Source: Centropus unirufus (Eukaryota > Chordata > Aves > Cuculiformes > Centropidae). From it: a stretch of 64,000 nt of DNA. Numbering within the stretch: position 1 is the stretch's first letter; each line of letters starts with the position of its first letter. Under the pieces are notes generated by a model that made no database searches, was not told where the DNA came from, and was given only the letters and a program-made list of their open reading frames with translations. The DNA lies in NCBI GenBank assembly GCA_013397695.1, contig VYZI01000021.1, positions 3,468,590 through 3,532,589 of the forward strand. The letters run 5' to 3'. This document shows, piece after piece, positions 39,261 through 49,700 of this stretch. The position numbers and the translations under genes were made by a program.

Positions 39261-40249
39261 TTGCTTTCAGTTGGTGGTTAGATGTAAAACAAACAATCAA
39301 TCCCCCACCCCACTCGCAGGCCCTTTTTCATTCCAGGGGAGCAAGATTAATATAACAAGAGATATAAAGTAAGGAAGGAATATTTGTTCTAAAAGAGAAT
39401 GTGCATAGAACAAATTCCTCTTTTATGCAATTTGCCTTGAAAAGCATTAAGCACGTGGATAATCTGTATCATCAAGTACGTACTTTGTAAATTGTTCAGA
39501 GGGAAACGAACAAGCCTTGAACAAACAAAAGCATCAAATGAAAAATACACAACTTGGGCCACAGCTGACTTCTATTTTACTCCCTTTTATGAGGTTTCAC
39601 TTAGCTTTTTTCCCGTGTATGATCTCTGAACTTTAGAAATCTAGTGGGAAGTAATCTAACAGTTTTACTTGATTTGCTTTCAGTAAAAAGCATTAATGTC
39701 TAGCTTTGAAATATGACATACATTAGCACCTACGCAAATTCTCTATTTTGAGCATATTCTGGTTTTATCAGTGATAGACTTCAAGCTGTATCACCAAAAC
39801 CAAAAGTTTTTTTTTCTCTTCATAAAGTTTGTCCAATGAAGGTGATGGGAGAGTCCTTAGAAATGTGAATTATTTGGCCAGGATATAAAAAATATATACC
39901 TGTTTTAAAATTCTACTCTCTCATGTCCCCCACTCAATGAGATGTTAAAGCACAAAGATCCCAGAGTGAGAGTTCTTTTAATGCATTTTTAGCATTTTGA
40001 GATCCCATATGGATTCTGTCAGATGTCAATTATAAATATGGCTTAATTGAAGAGTATGTATTCTTTCTGTTTGAGAGCAAGTCTCCATTTTCTAAATAAA
40101 CTGATAAAATACGCTTTATACATTTACAAAAATGTTTATAAAGTGCACCGTTACTGTCCTAGTCATGAGTTACAGGAACTTAAAATCCTGTCTTAAAAAA
40201 AGCAAGCTTGTTGAATGGCAAAGCATATACACTGTGCTACCAAGAAACC

Positions 40250-40302
40250 AGCTCCGATCCCATTAAAATCAGTGGGAATATTGCAATCCCCAGACATGGG
40301 TG
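40250..40302. repeat. Possible fragment of the same palindromic repeat class
   Basis: CCGATCCCATTAAAATCAGT followed by GGGAATATTGCAATCCCC resembles the GATCCCATTGAAGTCAATGG / GAGTCTTGCC core of old sauropsid palindromic elements. Similarity covers only about 40 bp and the partner arm is not visible. It lies about 240 bp before the diverged duplication at 40538-40759; whether the two belong to one element is unknown. Confidence 0.35.
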
Positions 40303-40537
40303 GCCGGGAATCCGTCAGTGCAATATAATGGTCACCGATGATACTTTTCCATAAATCTTTGCTTTGTGGGTAAGGCATTGCTAAGAATGTCTAATTTTAA
40401 AGGCTTGCCATTGACTATAAATTAACAGTGGGATTGTGGAAGTAACCTGCAGAGAAGTCAAAACTATGACTTTTGGCAGCATCAGATCTTTGTGCCGGTG
40501 CATGCACAAGTTTTATAGCTCAGTTCTAATGCAGGAT

Positions 40538-40759
40538 CCAACTGGCTATCAAGTGAGACAGCGTGGTCACTGAGCTGCCTTGCAGTAGTTCCAGAAATAT
40601 TAATTACGCCTATAAAGAGCGCTGCAAAATTAAGGATATTGCAGACTCCCTGGGCATGGGATAGGCAGCCCAGCTGTGAAAACCACTTCCAGTCAGCTAT
40701 CAATTGAGATGGAATGGCCATACAGCTGAATTGCAGTGTATCCAAAAATGTTAATTAAG
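40538..40759. repeat. Diverged direct repeat, 71-bp units 151 bp apart
   Basis: 40538-40608 and 40689-40759 align without gaps over 71 bases with 50 identities by hand count (about 70%). Shared blocks include GCTATCAA, TTGCAGT and TTAATTA. A shorter third match, AGCTGTATTGCAGT at 40803-40816, equals the same block of the second unit (40724-40737) in 13 of 14 positions, at an offset of 79. On the minus strand both long units translate to similar peptides (INISGTTARQLSDHAVSLDS and INIFGYTAIQLYGHSISIDS). Because 151 is not a multiple of three, the two peptides lie in different frames. That argues for a nucleotide-level repeat rather than a repeated protein domain. I do not recognise the family. 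Confidence 0.6.
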
Positions 40760-40766
40760 AATGGGA

Positions 40767-40784
40767 TGCCGCTGTGAAGCGGCA
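40767..40784. repeat. Perfect 7-bp hairpin with a GTGA loop
   Basis: The arms TGCCGCT and AGCGGCA pair perfectly around the four-base loop GTGA, a GNRA-type tetraloop if transcribed from the plus strand. It sits 7 bp after the second copy of the diverged duplication and is locally GC-rich in AT-rich surroundings. The pairing is seen directly; any role is unknown. Confidence 0.5.
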
Positions 40785-42535
40785 GCTTTGTAGCCCTTTT
40801 GAAGCTGTATTGCAGTTGCTGGAAGTATTGAGGCATTGTACAGGTGAAGCTAGTAGTCCTCTTCCTCTTTGCACCACCTGCAAAAGCAGAACTGCTAATG
40901 AACTGAAATCTGATGACCTTCTTCAGGGCCCGAATCAGCATTTCAGACATCAGTTTTGAAGCAATAACTTTCTTTTATTATTTTTTTGGGGGGCAGTACT
41001 ATTTAGCTGTATGCAGCTCCTACTTTGAGGAAATGAGATATTACTTAGTCTTCAAGTTGGAGCACTAAGGCTTTATCCTAGATTTACTGTCCATTTTGAA
41101 TCCCCAGTACTTCATCACAGTGTTGATAAGAACATCTGTAGGTAACTATATATTCAATTAAGGCACAAAATTACTGATAATAGGGCACAGAAAACTATCA
41201 CTATAGTCTGAACCTTTTCTTTAATAGAAAACACTTCAGCAGAACTATCTGGCCATGTTGATATTCAGTCCTTCATCAAAACCCAAACTTTTTAAATTTT
41301 ATTTTTAAATAAAGTCCATGTATTAAACAAACACATTTTTTTAACATGGCTAATATAGGAAATATGTAAGTGAATATTCAAACGTTTATTACAAGTCTTT
41401 GGATAACATAATGAATTTGTTGAAGTACAGATGAGACTGTTGTGTTTGAAATATGACTTGCCAAGCACTGCAATTCATGTATGGTGCGTATTACACTAAT
41501 CACAGCCACATACTTTCCAAAGAGAAATGAAAGATTGTGCATATAACAATAGAGGTAATTTTCATCTTCAATACCAGCATATTTTGAAATAACACTTGGC
41601 TAACAAAGAAGTTTCAGTGTGGAGAGTGCTCTGGAAACTACTGTTGTTAATTATTAAATTCATCAGTAATTATTTGCTGTATTATTATTAGTGATTGCTT
41701 GTAATTATTAAATTAGATAGCATCACTGAGATAATGATGTACATCAAAAAGTTTACTATTCTGAAGTAGTAACTTATTTGGGTTTATGTGTGTAATTTTA
41801 TTTACTTTTGTGGAGTTTTTTGGATTAATAACTGCAGAAACTGGTGGGAGCAAATATGGAGACTTCTTCTTGGCTTGGAAAAAAAAAGTTACAGAAAACC
41901 AAAATTCACCCCCTCAGATGGAACAGAACAGTTGTGTAGTCAGAATCTGAAAGAATCCATAAGCCTAAATAGAAATTCAGAATAGAACCAGTAGAAAACT
42001 CTTTTAATCACTTAAGTTTGGAAATTATTTAATGCGTCCTTTTTTTGGAAGCTAACTAAAAACAAATATAATAAAAATTTCAAAACTGGGGTGAAAGATC
42101 AACTTTACAGAAACTCCACCCACAGGCTTTTCTCAGCAGGGCACTACAGCAGTCTTAACAAGTAAAGTGTAAGATGGAAACATGACATCATTAAGACAGT
42201 CTAATTAGCTGGTAATTTGTTCCAGAAAGGTATCTGGTTACCAACTAATTGATGTAAACTGATTAACCCTTTCTCTAGCATCCCATTTGCCACTTTTTTT
42301 TTTACTTCCATAGAATATGGTAGGGGTCAAGACTCTGTTGTGCTACACACTGTGCAAACACAAATCAAAAAGACAATCTGTACCCCAAAGAGCTTACAAC
42401 TTACGTGTTTGCAGGGAAGGTGATACCTGCATATAAAAAGGATTTAGAATGAATAGCTTAATACCAGTTAGCATGTTTGGCAGTGGTCTTATCCTAACAG
42501 CAGCCAGACATTTCTCAAGGCTTTACGGAACTCAG

Positions 42536-42578
42536 AAAAAAAAAAAAAAGAAAGAAAAAAAGAAGGGAAAAGTTTAAG
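42536..42578. repeat. A-rich tract inside the LINE relic
   Basis: Fourteen consecutive A (42536-42549) are followed by a purine-only A/G stretch to about 42578. On the minus strand, where the surrounding LINE is read, this is a T-rich run between the RT C-terminal part and the 3' UTR, where no such tract is expected. It could mark a later insertion or simple expansion. Confidence 0.7.
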
Positions 42579-43120
42579 AAAGATTTGAAGACATATAATG
42601 AGGTGTCTCTATAGATGTTCTCTCCCAAGAGTGAAAGGCAGAATGTGTGACAGTGGGAAGTTGCTTGTTTGAAAAATATAACAAGTGTGTGATGGAAACT
42701 GGCATTATTGGCTCCTTAGAGATGAAGTTCAGCATCCTGACAAAGAAAAAGCAATGATTGGTAGCATAGGTATAATCGCTGAAGGGCCTTGAAAGTTAAG
42801 ACAAGTAGCTTACATTTGATGCAGTTTGGTGGGGGGAGTGCAGCAAAAGGATGTAAAGGGAGAGGTGACATGGTCAAAGCGGTGTTCGAGGAAAAATGAT
42901 CTTTATGGAAATATTCTGAAAGGATAGGAGTGGGGCAAGGTTGCATTTGCCAAAGCTGAGGAGAAAGATGTTTTGTTAATCATGATGCAAGATGAAAAGT
43001 TTTAATTAGAATAGACGAGGCTACATATTTGAAAGGTACTTAGGGCAAGGTCATCTTCAAAGCTAAAGGCTGGGTTGCAGGTCTGAAGAACAGGAAGGAG
43101 AGTGGTGATCTCCATGGTGA

Positions 43121-43600
43121 CTAAAAAAAAGGTAGTGTAGTGGGAGCTGAGGAGGACACTTGTTGCTCTGTTTGTTTCACTGAGCTTGAGTTGCTTTCTA
43201 CATTTCTACACCCAGAAGAGATTTGACTTGGACAGGAGGCACATCTGGAGTGAATGGAGAGCTGTGAGTCATCATTATAAAGATGATAATTCAATTTCTC
43301 AGCTGAACTCGCCCACAGATGAGGGCAAGAATGGAAAAATGGGTCCAATTGAGAAAGCAAAACCCTCACAGAAAGTTGAGTGGTGTCAGGATTAACTATA
43401 TGGTGAGAGGAGAGCATGAAAGGTCAGCGTCGTGATAGTCAAAGAATAGCAAACTTTAATGAAGAACATCATGGAAAACTGTGTCAAAAGGACTTTGGCA
43501 TAATGAGAAGGGAATGGTTGGAGCTTTGACTGAGAAGAGGTCACCAGAGACTCTAGTGGGAACTGTGTCAATTGAGTGTAACGGGCAGAAATTAGATTAG
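43121..43600 (-). pseudogene. Reverse transcriptase core of the antisense LINE, broken
   Basis: This part of the relic covers the RT finger and palm. The catalytic aspartate of motif A is present in FDTV (43477-43488). The two aspartates of motif C are present in YNDD (43268-43279), where the usual alanine is asparagine. Between them the VNSGVPQGSVLGP-type segment is reduced to VNPDTTQLSVRVL (about 43361-43399). A 98-codon open frame at 43121-43417 contains motif C and its surroundings but not motif A. The distance between the two motifs is not a multiple of three, so at least one frameshift separates them. It is inert. Confidence 0.8.
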
Positions 43601-43765
43601 GAACAGTTTAGGACAAAATGGAAGGAGAACTGACAGCAGCTATAAACAGCTTGTACAATGAAAATGAGAGGAAGCAGTGATTGGAGAGACAGGAGTGGGC
43701 TAGAGTGTGTATGTTTTCATTTTTAGATGAGAGACACTACAGCATGCCCATATTGTGGTGGGAAA

Positions 43766-46700
43766 GAATCAGAAGAATAAGAGCAGTATAAAGTCTGACA
43801 ACTCTGCTGGAGTTTGAATGTAATCTGATAGGGGAAACTCAGTGCAGCTTCAATATATCTGGCCCTAACATTAAAATAGCTGCAGGCAGCACAGGCTTTG
43901 CTGTGTGATTTAGAATGTGCTAGTGTTGTACAAAGCAATAACAGAGCACATGATGAATCTTGGTTATCTTCCCGTGGTTGGAAGGAAGCAGGGCCTACTT
44001 GTGCCACAACTAAGTAGGAAAGGGCTATATCCCCTCCCTTTCATTGTAGTTAATGTTGCATCAGTTGGATATTTGAATGTGGTCAGTAGGTGTTATTCAA
44101 GTGTCCATTTTGCGTTTTCTTCTACAAGAACTTCTCAAAAAAAATGGCATTTTGAGGGGTTTTTTTTCTGTAAATGAACTTCTGTCTTCCAAGGAGAAAG
44201 TTCTCTGCTTTGCCAAAACAAAATGTCATATTTTTATAGGTAAATTAAAGTTTTCATTCAAAGATGTCAGTTCAGCTGCATCCATAATGGGAAGTGTTGG
44301 AACATTTTTTCTTATTTTCCTGCTTTCCAGCACACTTTATCTGAATTAAAAATATTTTCTTTGATTCCCTGTTTATTATTTTCCAAAATGATGCTATAAC
44401 TGAAATTATATCTTTTTAATTCTTTTGGATTCTTTCTCCTTATGTTTTTATTTTTCCCCATCTAACTCTTTAAGTCACCTGTACACATTTCAGGTTTCTA
44501 AAGTTTGAATAGTGACGCATTAAAAAAAAAAAAACCAGCCAAAGGATCTAGATTCATCTCTGTGAGCCAGAGGTTACATGCATAAATTCATGTTCATCAC
44601 TCTGTGAATAAATTCTTTTGTTTATGCAACAGTCTGCGCAAGCACAACACACTTGCAGCTGAGCACCATTTGGTTTACAGCTTTCTGTGCCATTCTCACT
44701 TCTGGGTGGGGGGTTGAGTACATTGAACCCCACAGCTGGTAAAACCAGTCCAGTGCGAATTTATTTGCATCTGAAAAGCCCTGGTTCCAAAGGTGCTGGG
44801 ACTTGGCTTGCACTTGCATGTGTAGGTTGCTAAGCATAGCCCCTTGTGTGTACACTTTTTTTGAGAACTATTACTTGGTATTGTGAGTAAAAAAATTACA
44901 GAAAGACATAGCTTCTACTGAAACAATTAGAAAGATTTCCATTGGTATCTGAGTGATGGCTCCACTGCTAAACTTTAGTTTGTGTATGTGAGTATTCAGT
45001 GCAGGCATGCATGAATGAAGGTTTCTCTATTTTGCTATTGGAATTTGCTGTGTTTTCTTGCAAGCAAAAATTACATTTCTCTCATGACAAATAAAGGAAA
45101 GACTGACAAGAGGTGTGATCTTCCTTCTCTTTGTGCCGGCTTCACAAGGGCTCACTCAATGAATGAACTGAAGTTGCTTCTGATTCACAGAAATACAAGT
45201 GAGAAGGGAATTGTGGTTTAAGGGAGAATATACATACAAATACCCTCATTTTGTAGAATAAACACTATTCTGGTACAATTCTTTTAATCTAGAACAACTT
45301 TTCTCCACTTTAAATAGATGGTAGCTCTACTTTTATCATTTCTTAAAGCACAAAGTTTCACGAGGATGTAAATGAGCTCTTCAGGTTGATTTGGTGTAGG
45401 TTACTTGTATCGAGAATGTGAGCCTGCTTGGGATGTTGCTGATGAAAAAAGGAGAAACCTTTCAGCAGACGTCCTGGGAAGCTGGCAGATTGAGAGACAA
45501 AAAGCGGTTTCTTGCTGGGATCCAAGAGACATATTTCCAGTTTCCCTTGCAACCTTGCCTTCCTTGCCAAAACACAAAAGGCCATAACTGAGCACATCTC
45601 TTGCACAAATACTTCATCAACTTAGCTCCATCTGAGCTATTTCACATCCCCTCCCCTTGCTCCAAACTGATATACGTGGCTCACTACATTTAAAATGAAA
45701 AGTCCTCAGACAATTCTAATCATATTGTCAGTCAGATAGTCATTTTCTGAAAGGGGATCCTTCACCTTTAAGAATGCATGTACAATAGTGATATGTAAGC
45801 AGCTCAAAGACTCAATACCCCTTTTTTCTGCAAAGCAAGGCTGGGTTAGGAAAAAATCAATATGTTAGAAGTAAAGGTCATACAAGGAAAAGTGACATGA
45901 AACAGTCTTCATGAAGGATATTGTTCCCTTAGTTCTGTTTGAAGTTTTCCTTACCCTTGCGCTAGCCTTAGAACAAATATGTTTTGTCCTAGAATAGAAA
46001 CGTATTTTTATTCACCTTTAAAAATTCTGTATTTTAAATGTTTGTCTATTAGGGCATGCTCACGTTTTAGCTTATTTTGTTTCTGTCCTGTGGGTGAAGT
46101 AATCCTTGGAGAAAAGCATATTGTGTGTATGCCATCCCAGTGCATTTGCTGGTCAGGGTTCCTTTAGAAATGGAAGTATATAATGCACACAAATGTATTT
46201 GCCTATCTTTTTAACAGTTCTCAATTTACTTTTCAAGTGGGCCAGATGCACTACTATAGCTCTTAAAAGGGTCAGGAACATCTCCTTATTTCCCCACACT
46301 CTGTACTTATTGCTTGGGTATAGTTTTAAAGTAGTCCATGAACCCTTTTCACTCTTGCAACACATTTACCCACAATTAACAATCAAACCATCCTTACTTC
46401 ATTCAGGCTCCCATTCTCTCTCTGCCTCATTTTCCCTGCCTCTCTCTTGATCTGCCATTGTGCCGAAAGCTGTTTGTGCCATCGCAATCTGCCCTCCTTA
46501 CCAGCCACACAAGGATGGGGAGGGGGGAGAGAAAAAGCACACAGCATTCAGGCACTGAATAGCAAATTGCTCTTGAGTGTCCTTGCTTCCCCCATCTCTC
46601 CCCCTTCCCTCAGAAGGACAAGGGGGCCCCTGAAAGCAACTATACATTTTGCTTAGTGCTCTTGAAAACAAGCGTTTCACACCTGAAGCCTTTCACGGCA

Positions 46701-49700
46701 GCCCAGAAGCACCCCTTCAAACCACTTAATTGCCAATTGCTTCTGAGCTCGTTGTGAAAGTCCATTATGTCAGCCAGCTCTATGGCGAGTGACAAAGTAT
46801 GGGGAATGAAAGAGTCTTCCTCGCAGGGCCAATGCAGCCTTAAAAACCCCCCAGTTCATTGGTTTGCTTGCTGTTAACAGTCACTGGCCACAGTCAAAGG
46901 TATGCCAAAACCTCTGTCTTGCATTATTGGTATTATTTGGTTGCATGAAAGGTGCTGCTTTTCTTATGTTCTTTTGACATAAAGGACACGGACTTTGAGA
47001 AACATGTAAGCAAATTTCAACTGTGGCTGGGGGAGCTGTCTTCATGCAGACTTCACCTGTAATTGTGGATCTCAGATTGTATCATTGCCACAATTGTTCT
47101 GCTTGCTTTTAGTTTTGTTTTTTTTTCATTAGGTGAACTAATAAAAAAAAATTAAATAATGTGGTGATTTTCAAGGTAATAAGGAAAAACTGTTCAGGTA
47201 CTCACTTAAATGAGAAAGGGAGCTTGCTTTGAAGAGAAGCGAAATAAACTATCAAAACCAAAGCACCCCTTCCACCAAGAAAGGAAAAAAACCAAACCAA
47301 AACTGTCTTAACCTGAATCTCAGTTGTGAAAAACCTTTTTGAAACTCCACGAGTCTTCGTTTGGATTAAGTGACTGGGAAAGGTCGGTTGGTGTTTAAGC
47401 TGAGCCCAAAGCCTGTGGGTATAACTTTATACAGCAACGCGCGTGTTGCTAGCCTTCCCTGTTTTTATTTGAGTATTTATAATCTGTTGGTTTTATTGAT
47501 CCACGTTGGTCTTTGTGGAACTTAGTAAAAAACTTCCCTCTGATTCTCAAAAGTTCTTGCTATTGCCTTGATATTGGAATTTCACTGTTCACTTTTATAT
47601 TCCCTCCAGGGAGATATTCCAGTGAACTTCTTTACTTAACTGTGAAAGAAATTCAAAGTAATTCCTGAGAATATTTGCAAAAATATCAGAGCTGGTTTAT
47701 TAAAAAAAATTGTCTGCATAGTATGAAACCTGATTCTAAAGCATCTCTCTGATGTGTGATGGAATAGGAATAATGTCATATGACATTGTGTCAAATCATG
47801 AATAACCACTCCCACTCTGACTAAGAAAAATACAGAGTAAAAAAGAGCTGCGGCTCTGAAGAAATAATTTTAATATTTTTTAATAACAAGTTCATAAAAA
47901 AATCATTTTTGCATACAGACAATTCATGGGTCAAAAAAGGGGTAGCAGTAATCGTTTAAACTGTTCATTATGAACTAATCATCCACTTTTAATTAACACC
48001 TTTTGCTTAAAGAAAAACAACATCATATAAACAGAAGCAATATAACATTGACAAAATACAGTACTTTTAAAGACAAATTCTTAGAAATAGATTTTAGAAT
48101 ATTATTGAAACATGTCTATAAAATATGTACTTGTTTTAGGCTTCAATCAATAAAATGCGATAAGAGAACAATGTCAAAGTAGTGAAGCCATAAAACGTAT
48201 CCAGAGCCTTTTTAGAATTCGAACTATTGCACTCCCCCGGCACCCCGATATACTTTTTAAAAGTCTAGGCACTCGTGCTTTTTGATTGGTTTTACAATCA
48301 TTCAAGTGTGATGTTCTGTCTGATGCTCTTCATAGTTTTATTGCCAGAGTTTTTGAGGAAAGGCTGCCTTTTATTCATCAGAAATGAAGTGAAAAAAAAA
48401 CCCAAACCTCTTTTCCCCCTTACTCATCTGAGTGTTACACTACAAAGACATTTAGTAAACTAAATAACTGATCTAGTAATTTTCATTAACAAAATCTTCC
48501 ACTAAAACAAGGCCATTGGATATCCTGAATCCAGGTAGAGATATTAATACTGCGGGAGGCTGCTGACCTACAACTGCTGAAATCCATGCTGCATTTATAG
48601 GAGTGTGTGTGTCCACTTTTGTCAGCAAAAGCTTCGTTTGTGTTTAAGAACCACCCAAAATATCTCTTGAAACCGATTGGCTCTTTAGTAATTTCTTTCA
48701 CTTTTCTAACAAGCTATGTATCTGCTACATGGATTTCTTTACAGAAATTTTTAGTTCTTTATGTGTGGTGCTACTTGGTTTCTCCTCTAGGACTCCAGGA
48801 AGTTCTGTTGCTCAGCTTTCGGCAGAAGCATTTGAAGTCCCCTGTTCAGCAGCATGGTAAAAAAAAAAGGTGTAAAATGTTGATTTTTAACAAGTGATGT
48901 TTAGTTTCCTTTAGTATTGGCAAGGAAAATACCGAGTTTCATAAAGAAATCATTGAGAAACTTCTCTAGGATCTCTCTTACAAAAGCCCATTATTCTCAA
49001 GGTACAAACTAGAGGACAAATAATGTGAATTTTTTAGCAGAGATGACTTCTCAGACAGCATTATATTCCTCTGCTGCAAGACCACACATTCATCACTCCT
49101 TTCCATCATACTCTTTACAGCAATTAGACATTTTCCTATATGTTTCACACTGCTATGTAATTTTTTCTGACAGCTCATCAGCCTCTTTGACTCATGACCT
49201 GTAATGCCATCCTTGGTTTTTGAGATGTTTGTTTGTGTTTTTTCCCCGACCAAGAGATGTGAGCACATATTATCATAGATGCATAAGGCCTATCAGTCAT
49301 TTTTTCACAAGGTATCCAGTAATAGAGCAATACTGTTCCCTCTCCGCCCACTCGTGATTTTTTTTCCTTACCAATTTCCCTCAACTCCCTGAAAATAGCA
49401 GGTGCTTCTCTTCATTCACCTCCGCTTCATCCAGCCCATCTGTCCGATTCTTCTATGAGAAAGATTAATGGGACATAACTCAGTTCATCTCATGGTTTTT
49501 AACAGATCAGGGCGGAGGGGTAGGTGGAAATTCTATCCAATTTTAGATAGATGTTTCATGATGAAGACCTGATGATGATATCGCAGCAGTAAATTTGGGA
49601 TCTTTCATAGTGTTGGTCTGTTTCCAAAGTATTTCACAGGCTTGTGTTTTGAATGTCACCATAAGTAAGTTGCTCTCTACCCATCTATCTCAAAAGCCAT

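Larger units (their letters stand above)
37641..42314. other. AT-rich non-coding DNA with an unexplained duplication
   Basis: Holds the inverted repeat at 38763-38783, the candidate element at 38940-39260, and the block 40250-40960 with the diverged duplication and hairpin; all are listed separately. Elsewhere I see only AT-rich sequence and a repeated TAATTATTAAATT at about 41647 and 41702. No gene is recognised. Confidence 0.6.
42315..43765 (-). mobile_element. L2/L3-type LINE relic (CR1-superfamily non-LTR retrotransposon), antisense
   Basis: About 1.45 kb, read on the minus strand, retains the order of an L2-like LINE from mid-RT to the 3' end. At the 5' side (43541-43600) a decayed SNFCPLHSIDTV replaces the usual FRPxHSTETA motif. 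RT motif A survives as FDTV-FHDVL (FDTV at 43477-43488). Motif C survives as NYHLYNDDSQL, with YNDD at 43268-43279 in place of YADD. A C-terminal KLLVLTFKAL lies at 42782-42811. The 3' UTR (42320-42420) carries the familiar AGCTCTTTGGGGTACAGA and GTGTTTGCACAGTGTGTAGC strings. Motifs A and C lie in different frames, so the ORF is broken. An A-rich tract at 42536-42578 interrupts the 3' part. The class assignment rests on motif order and remembered amniote consensus. L2 versus L3 is not resolved. Confidence 0.85.

Noticed and set aside
40482..40950. Two minus-strand open frames (87 and 85 codons) with similar internal peptides, as a repeated protein domain
   Set aside because: The repeat offset of 151 bp puts the two peptides in different frames, and peptide identity (12 of 20) is lower than nucleotide identity. 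A non-coding repeat explains both.
48225..48246. TATTGCACTCCCCCGGC, similar to the start of miR-92-family mature sequences
   Set aside because: The seed-like string TATTGCAC is shared, but no complementary arm able to form a precursor hairpin is visible within about 80 bp on either side.
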